The notes: generated by a model from the letters alone, not told the origin. 64,000 bases of DNA from Paenibacillus kribbensis (GCF_002240415.1 NZ_CP020028.1:5126001-5190000), one strand, 5' to 3'. Positions 50,598 to 61,003 are shown, counted from the first letter of the stretch. Numbers and translations are program-made.

Positions 50598-52934
50598 TTA
50601 CTGAACGGTCACCTGTACCTTCGTCATTTTGCCTGCATATTTGACCGTGATCACGGCCTTCCCCTTGCCCTGTGCCTTAATATTGCCGTCTTTGACGGTG
50701 GCGACAATAATTCTGGACGAGGACCAGACAGCCGGTTTGGAGACATCCTTTTCCGACTCATCCTTGTACGTGGCTGTAGCTGTCACTTTAGCTAGCTGCC
50801 CAGCCTTCAAATTCAAGGCGACTTCGTCCGTTTGCAAATATTTAAGTGTATCTACATCCACAGGTACGCTGATCACCTTTCCGCCGAACTTCGCCTGAAT
50901 GTTAGCTTTACCATAGCTGACCGCGGTAACCTGGCCTTTTTTAACTGTAGCTACTTTGTAATTGGATGTTTTCCATTCAGCTTGAGTTGTAACATCCTTT
51001 TCTTTGCCATCACTGGATTTAACAACAATCGCGATGGTTTTTTGATCACCGGATTTGAGTGATAACGAGACCGCATCTGCTTCAATCCTTTGTGCTACGT
51101 CCACTTCCACTGTAAACGTAATGGTTTGCTTACCATAGGAAGCTGTAACGGTTGCCTTGCCGCTGCCATTCGCTTTGATCAAGCCCTCGCTAACCTCGAC
51201 CACCTTCACATTGCTGGTAGTCCAAGTGGCATCCTTGGTTACATCTGTTTTTGTACCGCCACTTTTGACGCCTGTTACCTTCAGCTGCTTCGTTTCCTGG
51301 GCACCGAGCGCAATTACACGTGAGTCGGTTTCCAACCGGTCTACCAAGCCCACTTGTACGTTGATCGTCAGTTTTTTGCCATTGTAGGTTGCTGTAATAA
51401 CCGCTTTACCGGATGATTTCCCTGTAATCGTTCCTTTGGATACGGAAGCAATGTCTTCCGCACTTGAAGTCCATTCCGCATCTTGTGTCACATCTTCCTT
51501 ACGCCCATCGGCATAAGTAGCGGTCAACGTTGCCGTATAGTCCTCATTAATATCAATTGTTGCTGTTTTGGAGGACAAAGCCAAATCACCAGGCACATTC
51601 ACGGATACTGTCGCTGTGACTGTTTTACCGCCATAAGACGCCGTGATCGTGGCCTCACCCGTTTTATAGCCCGTTACTTCACCCTTGCTGACAAATGCAA
51701 TATCCTCATTGCTGGACTTCCACTCTGCTTTGCTTGTAACATCCTCTTCCGCGCCTGTTACGTACGTAGCGGTCAGCTTGAGCTTTTTGGATTCCTTGGC
51801 ATTCAGACTCAGCTTGTCCTCACTCAAATCCAGATATCTGGAAGTTTCGACGTCTGTCTTGATGGAAACGGTCTTATCACCATATTTGGCGCTCACTGTA
51901 GCTGAACCGGCTCCAATGGCCATAATCGTTCCTTTATTCACCGTCGCGATTTTCTCGTCGCTTGATGTCCAGGTAGCTTTATCTGTGATATCTGTTACCG
52001 TCCCGTCCGGGTAAACAGCAGAAACCTGAATTTTCTTGGATTCATCCAAACGGAGGAAAATATCGGATTCGCTGGCTTTCAGCTTATTCGTTTGGTCCAC
52101 ATCCACCGAAATGGTAGCGGTCATGGTACCATATTTACCTGTAATCGTCGCCTTGCCCGCGCTGTAGCCGGTAATAGCCCCTTTCAGCACATCTGCCACG
52201 GCTGCATTACTGGAGCTCCACTCGGCAGACTCTGTAACGTCCTGAACCGTTCCATCCGGAAACGTCGCTGTCAGCTTAACCTTCTCCGTATCCTTCAACA
52301 AAAGGGAAACCTCTGATGGACTGACATCCAAACGCTTAACCTGTTCCACCTGCACGGCAATCGTTACGGTCTGTTGACCATATACGGCCTTAATGTTGGC
52401 TGTGCCTGCTCCCTGAGCAGTAACCAATCCGTTAACTACGGTTGCTACCTTCTGATTATCCGAGGTCCAGGTAGCATCACCCGAAACCTGAGCTGTTGTA
52501 TTATCACTGTAAGTCGCTGTCAGATCAATCTGCCCTGTGCCATTTGAACGCAGGCTCAGGCTTTGTGCACTGGATGTCAGTGCCTTAACCTTTTTCGTTA
52601 CATGTACCTGCACCGACTGTATCTTATCTTTATAGGTCGCAACCACAGTCGCTTCCCCTTCGCCCTTGCCTGAAACTGTGCCGTTATATACTGTAGCAAT
52701 AGCTGTATTATCACTTTTCCAATCCGTGCTTACGGTTACATTGGAAGTCGTCCCATCCGTATAAATAGCCGTAGCCGTCAATGCGGCCGTATCTCCCTGT
52801 TGCACAGTTACCTCGTTAGAGGAAAGGACAATCTTGGAAAGCACCAGATCAGCCGCGTGTGCAAACCCTGCATATGATGTAAAACTTGAGATCAGGATGA
52901 CCAACGCCAGAAAACCAGACCACCTATTCTTCAA
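50598..52934 (-). CDS. Secreted protein of nine bacterial Ig-like (BIG_2) repeats
   Basis: The 778-residue protein has a signal peptide and nine repeats of about 83 residues. Each has the pattern (L/A)TATY.DG...DVT..A.W.S....VATV..G.VT..G.G.ATITA.YG...... V.V, as in BIG_2 domains. There is no LPxTG, SLH or other anchor at either end, so it may be released or bind the wall by the repeats. These folds often act as surface scaffolds or adhesins. It is a single gene. Confidence 0.88.
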   Translation of the reverse strand: MKNRWSGFLALVILISSFTSYAGFAHAADLVLSKIVLSSNEVTVQQGDTAALTATAIYTDGTTSNVTVSTDWKSDNTAIATVYNGTVSGKGEGEATVVATYKDKIQSVQVHVTKKVKALTSSAQSLSLRSNGTGQIDLTATYSDNTTAQVSGDATWTSDNQKVATVVNGLVTAQGAGTANIKAVYGQQTVTIAVQVEQVKRLDVSPSEVSLLLKDTEKVKLTATFPDGTVQDVTESAEWSSSNAAVADVLKGAITGYSAGKATITGKYGTMTATISVDVDQTNKLKASESDIFLRLDESKKIQVSAVYPDGTVTDITDKATWTSSDEKIATVNKGTIMAIGAGSATVSAKYGDKTVSIKTDVETSRYLDLSEDKLSLNAKESKKLKLTATYVTGAEEDVTSKAEWKSSNEDIAFVSKGEVTGYKTGEATITASYGGKTVTATVSVNVPGDLALSSKTATIDINEDYTATLTATYADGRKEDVTQDAEWTSSAEDIASVSKGTITGKSSGKAVITATYNGKKLTINVQVGLVDRLETDSRVIALGAQETKQLKVTGVKSGGTKTDVTKDATWTTSNVKVVEVSEGLIKANGSGKATVTASYGKQTITFTVEVDVAQRIEADAVSLSLKSGDQKTIAIVVKSSDGKEKDVTTQAEWKTSNYKVATVKKGQVTAVSYGKANIQAKFGGKVISVPVDVDTLKYLQTDEVALNLKAGQLAKVTATATYKDESEKDVSKPAVWSSSRIIVATVKDGNIKAQGKGKAVITVKYAGKMTKVQVTVQ

Positions 52935-53099
52935 AATCTAATTCCCTCCCATTTCAAAACTTAAAATGAAGGATTCCGCAAAATCCTTATACCTACGTTT
53001 AATGTCGACATATGGAAAAGAATAGTTTAGGCTTTAAAGAAAATTTGGTCCTTATTAACTAGAATTGGCACTGACAAAGGTCAAACCGTTAAGTATCTT

Positions 53100-54260
53100 T
53101 TACAAACAGCTGTAGGCTGCTGCACGAACTCTCAAATGGTGGTATTCCTCCATATTGGGATGAAGCTGATGCATATAAACGACCGAGAACTGCTCGCTCG
53201 GATCTATAGAAACCCAAGTGCCCGCTGCTCCCGACCAGCCAAATTCTCCAATAGAGCTGTTTGCATGCCCGGCCGCTTTATCCATTAGTGTGCGTACGCC
53301 CAGTCCGTAACCATAACCTGTATGATATGAATTCGTAAAATCGGATAATTGGTCTGTATTCAGATGATTTGTGCGCATTAAATCAATCGTTTTTCTCCCC
53401 AATAGCCTCACACCGTCTACCATGCCGCCATTCGACAGCATTTGTGAAAATGTGAGGTACTCTTTGACTGTCGAATACAGACCTGCGCCTCCACTTTCAT
53501 ATATAGCGTCTGGCTGATGATATTCATCCAAAAAACCCTCTATTTTTTCAAGTTTCCCGGTGTCTGTCCGTTGATAAACGGAGGCCATGCGTGATGCAAT
53601 ATCTCCACGATAACGGTAGCCTGTATTGTTCATGCCAAGCGGATCAAATATTTCATCCTTTAGAAATTGCCCTAATGATTTACCTGAAATCACTTCAATA
53701 AGACCTGCAACAAGATCATGTCCATATCCGTATAGCCATCGTGTTCCCGGTTCAAAGGCAAGTGGAACCTCAGAAAGCGCTTTAATTTCTGTGCGCAAGT
53801 CATATTTCCCCTGCTTTTCCTTTAATGCTGTAATGACCTTCTGCATCGCTTTTCCTGTATCTGAAGACTCGGAAGCGTAAGGAAGGCCCGCACTCATATT
53901 AAATATATGCTTAATTAAAATGGGGTTTTCCGCCTTATCCACATAGGTGTATCCGTTGGGTGCGGTTTTGAATACATCCGCATCACGATATTCGGGTAAA
54001 TATTCATATAAAGGCTCATTCAACAAAAATTGCCCACGTTCGTACAGCATAAGTGCAGCCGCACATACAACAACCTTTGTCATGGAAAACAAGCGATACA
54101 CTGTATCCTCAGTGATTGGTTTTCGAGCCTTCAGATCAGCATATCCGTGATACCCTTCATACAACACTTGACCATTTTGTGCAATGGCACAGCCACACCC
54201 TGCCGGCCCATTCGCTACAAATTGTTGTAATAGCTGGTCTACCTTGTCAAAACGAGACAT
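53100..54260 (-). CDS. Serine hydrolase of the class C beta-lactamase/esterase family
   Basis: The 386-residue protein (start MSRFDKVDQ, 7 bases after GGAGG) has the SxxK motif SMTK (Ser59, Lys62), the YxY-type loop WLYGYGHDLVAG, and a C-terminal HTGYGYGLGVRTL with a GEFGWSGAAGTWVSIDP segment. It has no signal peptide, so it is probably a cytoplasmic esterase or DD-peptidase-like hydrolase. The substrate is not known. It is next to, but not clearly in, the bsd operon. Confidence 0.87.
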   Translation of the reverse strand: MSRFDKVDQLLQQFVANGPAGCGCAIAQNGQVLYEGYHGYADLKARKPITEDTVYRLFSMTKVVVCAAALMLYERGQFLLNEPLYEYLPEYRDADVFKTAPNGYTYVDKAENPILIKHIFNMSAGLPYASESSDTGKAMQKVITALKEKQGKYDLRTEIKALSEVPLAFEPGTRWLYGYGHDLVAGLIEVISGKSLGQFLKDEIFDPLGMNNTGYRYRGDIASRMASVYQRTDTGKLEKIEGFLDEYHQPDAIYESGGAGLYSTVKEYLTFSQMLSNGGMVDGVRLLGRKTIDLMRTNHLNTDQLSDFTNSYHTGYGYGLGVRTLMDKAAGHANSSIGEFGWSGAAGTWVSIDPSEQFSVVYMHQLHPNMEEYHHLRVRAAAYSCL

Positions 54261-54348
54261 ATTCATTCCTCCTGTTCTTCCTTCAAAAGAAACAAGCTTT
54301 CCCTCGCGCTCCAATCTCCTGTACCAACAAGCTCAACCTGTTTCCTTT

Positions 54349-54810
54349 TTACATTAACAGCTCTGCCACCGTTTCTCTCCAGCGATTTAGCACCGCTTCC
54401 GGCTCCTTGAGCCGGACCGTAACACCTGTCACAATATCTGCATATTGGGCCGAATCTTCTCGGGCTTTGAATACCTGTGCCGCAAATCGCTCACGTACAT
54501 GCTTGGCTCCGGGCAGCATCGGCAGATGCTGCAATGACAGTCGTACATAATGCGCCTTTCCGCCGATGAATACCGCAAGCGTTGCCTTCCCGGTACGGAT
54601 CATGTTGCCCGTCGTGGTCGTCCCCGGCCATAGTGCCAGCCGCAAATTCCCTTCGTCCAGCGCAACAATCTCACCTACACTAATCATTGCAATGTGCGGC
54701 CACTGATCCTCCGTGATCGTCAGCAGCATCATCGCTTCATGCTGCTTGTTCTCCAGTGTCTTGCCGTCCAGCAGCATGAACAGCTCCTTGCCGATCCTTG
54801 GTATCTGCAT
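54349..54810 (-). CDS. Pyridoxamine 5'-phosphate oxidase-like protein in the bsd operon
   Basis: The 153-residue protein is of the FMN-binding split-barrel (PNPOx-like) family, with WPHIAMISVGEIVALDEGNLRLALWPGTTTTGN and GKATLAVFIGGKAHYVRL. It starts after AAAGGGGG, 59 bases beyond bsdD, so it is probably the last gene of the bsd operon. It may be a flavin-dependent reductase or heme/FMN-binding protein that helps with phenolic-acid breakdown; this is only context. Confidence 0.85.
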   Translation of the reverse strand: MQIPRIGKELFMLLDGKTLENKQHEAMMLLTITEDQWPHIAMISVGEIVALDEGNLRLALWPGTTTTGNMIRTGKATLAVFIGGKAHYVRLSLQHLPMLPGAKHVRERFAAQVFKAREDSAQYADIVTGVTVRLKEPEAVLNRWRETVAELLM

Positions 54811-54869
54811 TAAGTATAACCCCCTTTACATTCGGCCCATATACTCAAAATACCACAATTTACATCCAG

Positions 54870-55106
54870 TTACGAACGATCCTGTCTCCGTTCTGCAATC
54901 AGGGGTACGTGGATCGCATTCGGAATATCCCGGGGATCGACTTTGAACGCTGATTTATACTTTGCCGGATCGGTAATGCTATCTGGTTCCGAGGTTCGCC
55001 ATGTGAACATACATACAGGACACAACAAAACCTCCCAGGCACCTTCAACCGGTGATTTGGAAACAACTTCTGAACGATTGGACTCACAACGGGGACAAAT
55101 ATGCAT
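54870..55106 (-). CDS. bsdD: Phenolic-acid decarboxylase subunit D
   Basis: The 78-residue protein has two CxxC-type zinc-ribbon-like pairs (HICPRCESNR and LLCPVCMFTWR) and the family end KVDPRDIPNAIHVPLI. These match BsdD/YclD, the small subunit D of non-oxidative hydroxyarylic acid decarboxylases. AAAGGAG precedes the start. It follows bsdC. Confidence 0.9.
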   Translation of the reverse strand: MHICPRCESNRSEVVSKSPVEGAWEVLLCPVCMFTWRTSEPDSITDPAKYKSAFKVDPRDIPNAIHVPLIAERRQDRS

Positions 55107-55147
55107 CTGTCAGCACTCCTTTAATTTTTCTTTATTTTCAAACATAT

Positions 55148-56569
55148 TCAACGAAGCATTTGGCTCAGCTTTTTCTCCCAATCTGCTACACCCAGCGGAG
55201 AATCAAGCGGCTGCGAGTAATGACCTCTAATATCCGGTGCTACAGGTGTCGTCGCATCCAGTATCATTTTGTGCGTCATACCTGCCGGATCGGAACCGGG
55301 GTCAAGCGGCAAAACAGACAAGCCTGGGACTATGACAGCATCATGCTTCGGATGCAGCTTGGTAGATAAAGCCCACATGACCTGTGGCAGATTGAACGGA
55401 TCGACATCCTCATCCACCACAATGACCAGCTTGCAATATCCCAATCCATGCGGAGTCGTTAACGCACGCATCCCCACAGCCTTCGCAAAGCCTCCATACC
55501 GGGTCTTCGTAGAAATAATAGCGACCAGCCCATGCGTATACATGGCATTAACGGCTACGATTTCATTAGGAAATGCGTCCTTGAGCTGTTGGAACAACGG
55601 TACACTTGTATTTACACCAATCATATAGTCCGTTTCCGTCCAAGGCATTCCGATGTACAAATGCTCAAAGATGGGCTGCTTACGATGATATACACGATTA
55701 ATCTGAATGACTGGCATCGCGCGACCACCGGAATAGTGGCCTGTGAATTCACCGAATGGACCTTCATACTCCCGTACGCCCGCTAACACTTCACCTTCCA
55801 GAATGACCTCGGCTCCCCAAGGCAGATCCAAGTCCGCATCCTTGGCTTTAACCACACGGTAAGGCTCACCCTGAATGGCACCTGCCATCTCATATTCGGA
55901 TTGATCGTATAGCAGCGGTGTAGAAGCAGCCGTCGTAATAACAGGCTCACATCCCAGGGCAATCGCTACCTTCAAATTTTCCCCGCGTTCCTCAGCTTGA
56001 CGGATATGGATCGCTATATCATGCTGAGGTACAGGCTGAATGCCCAAGCGGTTTTTACCTTTCACCTGCATCCGGTATAAACCGACATTTTGCTTGCCAT
56101 ACGTATCCGGGTCATCCAGATCGCGCGAGATCAGAATAGCTTTATCCAGATAAAATCCCCCGTCTCCCTGGTTCAAACGAAACAGCGGCAAAATATCAAA
56201 TAAATTAATATCTTCTGTAATCTCCACTTCATGAAAAGGAGCCGTTTCTTCCCGCTGCACAGGTACCGGAAATTGTTCATAGCGTCTGGCAAATTCAAAA
56301 AACTGCTCTTTGAGCGGAGTGTTCTTTGGCATTCCCATCATAAGAGCATGATTGGGCCAAGAGCCCATCACATTCATTGCAATACGAGCATCCGTATAGC
56401 CATAAATATTGTTGAAGAATAAAGCCGGTGTCTTATCTCCAAGGTTGTTTAATGCTCTGTTTGCTGCTGCAATATCCGGCTCCGGCTTTACTTCATCGCT
56501 AATCGTGAGCAATTGTCCCTCTTTCTCCAGAGTATGCAAAAAATCACGAAAATCTTTATAGGCCATCAT
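55148..56569 (-). CDS. bsdC: UbiD-family phenolic-acid decarboxylase subunit C
   Basis: The 473-residue UbiD-family enzyme shows MAYKDFRDFLHTLEKEGQLL at the start, ILISRDLDDPDTYGKQNVGLYRMQV, IALGCEPVITTAAST, GPFGEFTGHYS and VNAMYTHGLVAIISTK. It uses prenylated FMN made by the BsdB/UbiX protein to remove CO2 from hydroxybenzoates such as vanillate. The bsdB gene precedes it by 17 bases. The start ATG is preceded by AAAGGAG. Confidence 0.94.
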   Translation of the reverse strand: MMAYKDFRDFLHTLEKEGQLLTISDEVKPEPDIAAANRALNNLGDKTPALFFNNIYGYTDARIAMNVMGSWPNHALMMGMPKNTPLKEQFFEFARRYEQFPVPVQREETAPFHEVEITEDINLFDILPLFRLNQGDGGFYLDKAILISRDLDDPDTYGKQNVGLYRMQVKGKNRLGIQPVPQHDIAIHIRQAEERGENLKVAIALGCEPVITTAASTPLLYDQSEYEMAGAIQGEPYRVVKAKDADLDLPWGAEVILEGEVLAGVREYEGPFGEFTGHYSGGRAMPVIQINRVYHRKQPIFEHLYIGMPWTETDYMIGVNTSVPLFQQLKDAFPNEIVAVNAMYTHGLVAIISTKTRYGGFAKAVGMRALTTPHGLGYCKLVIVVDEDVDPFNLPQVMWALSTKLHPKHDAVIVPGLSVLPLDPGSDPAGMTHKMILDATTPVAPDIRGHYSQPLDSPLGVADWEKKLSQMLR

Positions 56570-56586
56570 TCATTCTCCTTTGTTTT

Positions 56587-57177
56587 TCAATTTTGGTGTA
56601 GTGCGGATTCAGTCTGCTTCATTCCATCCCAGCGTTTGGCTGCGGTTGTAACGATGTCGAACTGATCCAATGCGCGAAATACAATATGATCCACCATTTC
56701 TTCAATCGTTGCAGGATGGTTATAAAAGGCAGGCATCGGCGGCAGGATCGTCACGCCCATGCGTGACAGTTCCAGCATATTTTCCAGGTGGATACTGCTT
56801 AATGGTGTTTCTCTTGTCATAAGCAGCAGCTTCCTTCGTTCCTTCAACATCACATCTGCTGCTCGGGTGAGCAGGTTGTCTGCCATTCCAATGCGAATGG
56901 AGGCGAGCGTCTTCATGCTGCAAGGAGCAACAATCATACCGTCTATTCGGAAGGAGCCGCTAGAAATACGTGCAGCCTGATCCTTGTACGAGTAAACCAC
57001 ATCTGCCATCGCCTCCACTTCCTTTACCGTGTAGCCTGTCTCATAGGGAATATTCGCACTAGCCCATGGAGATAACACAAGGTGGCTCTGGGCTCCAGCC
57101 TCTCGTAAATGCTTCAGCATACGGATACCGAAGATCGACCCCGTCGCTCCTGATATTCCTACAATGATTTTCTTCAT
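56587..57177 (-). CDS. bsdB: UbiX-family flavin prenyltransferase
   Basis: The 196-residue protein starts at MKKIIVGISGATGSIFGIRM, behind GGAGGGGACAC; an upstream in-frame start without a site is rejected. The UbiX motifs are GISGATGSIFG, APCSMKTLASIRIG and RRKLLLMTRETPLSSIHLENMLELSRMGVTILPP. It makes the prenyl-FMN cofactor for BsdC. It is the first gene of the bsdB-bsdC-bsdD operon and is divergent from the LysR gene. Confidence 0.94.
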   Translation of the reverse strand: MKKIIVGISGATGSIFGIRMLKHLREAGAQSHLVLSPWASANIPYETGYTVKEVEAMADVVYSYKDQAARISSGSFRIDGMIVAPCSMKTLASIRIGMADNLLTRAADVMLKERRKLLLMTRETPLSSIHLENMLELSRMGVTILPPMPAFYNHPATIEEMVDHIVFRALDQFDIVTTAAKRWDGMKQTESALHQN

Positions 57178-57363
57178 GTGTCCCCTCCTACACTCCATGA
57201 TCTCTGTTCTCTGGCAACGCTCTGCTTTTAGAAATTATATCCAATTCATCTCTGTAAAAAATTATACGCCTCTTATGTACACACGAAAAATATATATAAT
57301 ATATGTAATGCATACTTTAAAAGTATTCATGCTGAAGTTGTTCAGAAATGGGAGGTAGCCTAA

Positions 57364-58311
57364 ATGGATATAAAGCATCTGCACTACTTTTGCGTCATTG
57401 TCGAAGAAGGACAAATCACAAAGGCTGCCCGAAGGCTTAACATGGCTCAGCCTCCATTAAGTCAGCAACTCAAAAATATGGAGGATGAGCTCGGTGTAAA
57501 GCTGATTTACCGTGAAGGAAAGAAATGGGAGGTAACTGAGGCCGGATACGCACTATACACCCGCGCCAAGCGATTATTGACCGAGATGGAAGACACCTGT
57601 AGAGAAATTGGTGAATTTGAATGCAATGTCACCGGTACTCTGTCCATAGGTACTTCATCGGTCTGTATGTCTCTGATTACCGGGCCTCTCAGTCGCTTTC
57701 ATCAGGATTACCCGGGGGTGTACATCAAAATAGGGCATGGGGACACGCATCACCTGGAAGAACTGCTGCATCAAAATAAAGTTGATTTGGCCCTGCTCCT
57801 ACTTCCGGTAGATGACAAGTCGTACCATACACTAGAATTAGAGGAGGCTCCTTTTGTCGTGGTACTTCCGTGTGAATGGGCTGATCGTCATCCGAGTGGT
57901 GAAATCACGTTACAGGAAGCCGCCAACTATGACCTCCTGTTGGCACGCCGAACGGAAGGGCTTGGGGTATACGAGACTGTGATTCGCAAATTTCAGGAGC
58001 AGCATCTTATCCCCCGTGTAGTACTGGATTGTCCTGAAATATCGACCATTCTCTCACTTGTATCAACAGGCATGGGCATTACAATCATTCCGGACACTGG
58101 CTTGGGACGAGAGTACGGCGACAGATTTCGTACACTAGCTATTAAGGAGCCCTTCCCTTTTACCCGACCAGCCGTCGTCTGGCGCAAAGATCGTTATTTG
58201 TCCAATGCAGCTCGCAAATTAGTTGAGTACCTACAAGCTGGAGCTGGGGACACAAAAAAAGACTGCTCCAGAGTAGAAACTCCACTCACAGAACAGTCAT
58301 ATATTACATAG
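57364..58311 (+). CDS. bsdA: LysR-family regulator of the bsd operon
   Basis: The 315-residue LysR protein has the N-terminal HTH (MDIKHLHYFCVIVEEGQITKAARRLNMAQPPLSQQLKNME) and a ligand-binding domain. The placement, divergent from bsdB, matches B. subtilis BsdA, which activates bsdBCD with phenolic acids. In the 186-base spacer, ATAC-N7-ATGT (about 57265) is a LysR-type T-N11-A candidate. Its 3' end overlaps a minus-strand terminator hairpin. Confidence 0.88.
   Translation: MDIKHLHYFCVIVEEGQITKAARRLNMAQPPLSQQLKNMEDELGVKLIYREGKKWEVTEAGYALYTRAKRLLTEMEDTCREIGEFECNVTGTLSIGTSSVCMSLITGPLSRFHQDYPGVYIKIGHGDTHHLEELLHQNKVDLALLLLPVDDKSYHTLELEEAPFVVVLPCEWADRHPSGEITLQEAANYDLLLARRTEGLGVYETVIRKFQEQHLIPRVVLDCPEISTILSLVSTGMGITIIPDTGLGREYGDRFRTLAIKEPFPFTRPAVVWRKDRYLSNAARKLVEYLQAGAGDTKKDCSRVETPLTEQSYIT
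58252..58303 (-). terminator. Terminator of the YesN-type regulator gene, inside the bsdA 3' end
   Basis: GACTG and inner AGAGT pair with ACTC and CAGTC, with the A7 run of the plus strand giving U7 on the minus transcript. The hairpin lies within the last 60 coding bases of bsdA. Confidence 0.7.
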
Positions 58312-58346
58312 ACACTCACTATTCAGATCAGATTGTATATCCTGTC

Positions 58347-59531
58347 CTACTTGACTCCCTGGTGTCGATACTCTGTCGGAGTCATTCCACATTTGCGCCG
58401 GAATACTTGTGTAAAATGCCGCATATCCTGGTAGCCGATCCGCTCTGAAATATCAGCCAGCCGCAGATGGGGATCACCGAGCAGCCGTTTCGCCTCCTCC
58501 ATCCGTAAACAAATGACATAATCCTTATAGCCTTGTCCCGTTTTTTGTTTGAACAACTGGCTGAAATAGACCGGGTTCAAAAAGACGACCGAAGCTACCT
58601 TTTCTAACGACAGCTCCTCCGTAAAATGAGCCTGAATGTATTGCAATGCCACATCCACCGTATGCATACCTTTACGAAGACATTCACCAGTGTCCGTCGC
58701 TGCGGCTGCAATCTCCTCTGTCGTCCGTCTTAGCCTTGCTACCTCTTCAGGTATGGCTGCAAAATTATGATGAACGCCTGAGCGCGTAATTTGCAGGGGC
58801 ACCTTCACATAACGTTTCAAATGAGATTCGAGCAGCGTCTCCAGCCGTGCGGCCTCTGCTTCATCCTGTAGGCGTGCAATGCCCAGCAGGCTGTGACGTT
58901 CGAGACTGACGACAAAGCCGTTGCCTCCCGCCTCAATGAGCTCGGACAGTACATTTTCAATCATAAAATGTTCCAAATGCGTCTGCTTATGATCAGGTTC
59001 CATGCGAACCATAAAGAGATGAAACTCCGGATAATTTTCGATAAAGGGCTGTATATCCAGTTTTCCCGTGTCCAGTCCAAGTGCATAGCGTTGAAAAACA
59101 GCCTCACGCAAATAGACCATATTGCATTTGAGAAGCCTGCCCTCATTGGCCTGCTGCGAAGCGACAAGCGCTTCGGCAGCCAGCACATTAATACATTCCA
59201 GCAGCTTCCTTTTGCCAATTGGCTTTAACAGATAATCCTTGGCACCCAGCTTCACTGCTCTTTGCGCGTATTGGAAGTCGGAATGGGCCGAGATGACAAC
59301 CCACTGTAGATGAGGATGCTTTCGCTTGGAAATGCGCATGAATTCCAGACCATCCATGCCTGGCATCAGGATATCGGTCAATACAATATCGACGGGATGC
59401 TCCGCCAGGATGCCTGCAGCTTCCTCAGTGGAAGCTGCGAGATGAATGACACAGGTTGGCAGAGCCTGGCTAATCGTACGCCGAACCCCCTGCCGAATCA
59501 TACTTTCATCATCAGCTATCAGAATATTCAT
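58347..59531 (-). CDS. YesN-type response regulator (REC-AraC)
   Basis: The 394-residue protein has a receiver domain with DDES, phospho-acceptor Asp53 (DIVLTDILMPGMDGLEF) and AVKLGAKDYLLKPIGK. A middle domain of about 150 residues and a C-terminal AraC DNA-binding part follow (SLEKVASVVFLNPVYFSQLFKQKTGQGYKDYVICLRMEEAKRLL and IGYQDMRHFTQVFRRKCG). The start ATG overlaps the kinase stop (TAATG). Its kinase and transporter genes upstream are decayed, so it may have lost its signal. Confidence 0.92.
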   Translation of the reverse strand: MNILIADDESMIRQGVRRTISQALPTCVIHLAASTEEAAGILAEHPVDIVLTDILMPGMDGLEFMRISKRKHPHLQWVVISAHSDFQYAQRAVKLGAKDYLLKPIGKRKLLECINVLAAEALVASQQANEGRLLKCNMVYLREAVFQRYALGLDTGKLDIQPFIENYPEFHLFMVRMEPDHKQTHLEHFMIENVLSELIEAGGNGFVVSLERHSLLGIARLQDEAEAARLETLLESHLKRYVKVPLQITRSGVHHNFAAIPEEVARLRRTTEEIAAAATDTGECLRKGMHTVDVALQYIQAHFTEELSLEKVASVVFLNPVYFSQLFKQKTGQGYKDYVICLRMEEAKRLLGDPHLRLADISERIGYQDMRHFTQVFRRKCGMTPTEYRHQGVK

Positions 59532-61003
59532 TATTTTTCCTCCTTCTGTGTCAAAGGCACACTTACAGTGACTGTCGTTCCAGCCTCAGGTGTATTGGAG
59601 ATCCGCAGACCGTATTCCTCTCCAAACATGTGCCGTAGTTTTAAATATAAGTTTTGCAAGCGATGCCTCCCGCCTGCTCGTTGCCCGTCTGATTGCCGGG
59701 TTCTGCCAATGCTATCTGGACCACCTTCCATCGCTCGTATTCCATCCCTGCAACGTTGTCGATGATGTGCAGGCTTAATGCTCTGTCAAGCCCCTCCCCT
59801 CAAACGAGCTGCTTGCCACCTGTATCCGCAATCTGCGGCCCCAGCCCTTGCTTCGCTGCATTTTCAATCAACGGCTGCAAGGTTATCTTTGACAAACGGA
59901 TATCCAGCCACCGCTCATCCATACTGATACCTACAGATACCCTGCCCTGCAGCCGGGCCTGAATAATGGTAAGACAATGACCAATCTGCTCCAGTTCTCA
60001 CGAGGGCTTACATCGGCCCCCTCTTTCCAGCCAACATCCAATAAATCATATCCGACGTATCCTACAGAAAATGTGGATTAACCTGCATCTGTAGCCCATG
60101 GCAGCTCTGCATTTTTCTCACTGACTGATGTGATACGAAACAATTCGATCAGTTCTGCAATTTGTCTTACAATATGGTTAAAGGAAGTGGCTAACTGTGT
60201 GATTACTTCATATGACTCGCTGTTTACTGTATGACGGAAATTTCCCGTCTCCCCGCTTCATTTCCCGAATGACGCGTTTGAACGTAGGTGAAATTCCTCT
60301 GAAGACGATAGATGGAATTAACGCGGACACAATAATGAATATAGGTGCTAAATAAGCAAATACCTTTGATTTCGCACCATCTCCACGTTCAAATCCTCGC
60401 TGAAGGCCACAATAAGACCGACCAATCTGCAAACAATAATTTGGAAGCGATTACAACTCTCTTCTTACCCCAATCTGCAAATGACATCATCCTCCGGTAC
60501 CTGCTGCTACTACCGATCGGCCTGTGTTCATCCAGATTATAGAGCTGTCGTTCATACGCAATACAGGTCTGGGTTTCCACCTGATCAATGACAGAATGAA
60601 GATTCACACCCAGCCATGCGATTTTGCCCACTGACTTTCGAATCTTCTTATACCATTCCGTGTGTGTAATAAGTAATCAATGACATTCATATGGTTGCCG
60701 TAGTTGTATACCTTGCCTGAGTCCGTGATAACATGAATGCCGATCAGGTCCTCCCGCGAATAATAGATAGCTCCCAACATATTCGTAATCATGCGTTCGT
60801 TGATGTAGTTAACAGCAGGCAAGCTACTCGAACAGCCCCGCTATCTGGGAAATATTTTTACGTGCCAGTTCACTGGCCTCACCATGGAACTGCACCGTAG
60901 TACAGCTGTAAAACAACAGGCTCACCGCCAGTACAATGCCGGACATGCTCAACAGGAAAAGAACAAACAAACGGTATTGAATGGATTGAAAACGGCGCAG
61001 CAT
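59531..61003 (-). pseudogene. YesM-type sensor histidine kinase, frameshifted
   Basis: Fragments in several frames align with a YesM-type kinase. The start MLRRFQSIQYRLFVLFLLS (61003) is followed by a membrane helix and a TAG where the sensor region begins. The frame then shifts to NYINERMITNMLGAIYYSRE and GIHVITDSGKVYNYGNHMN. Later pieces include the membrane segment before TFKRVIREMKRGDGKF, and the N-box ITLQPLIENAAKQG near 59870. The last piece is EEYGLRISNTPEAGTTVTVS. At least four frame breaks are visible. The gene cannot make one protein. Confidence 0.8.
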
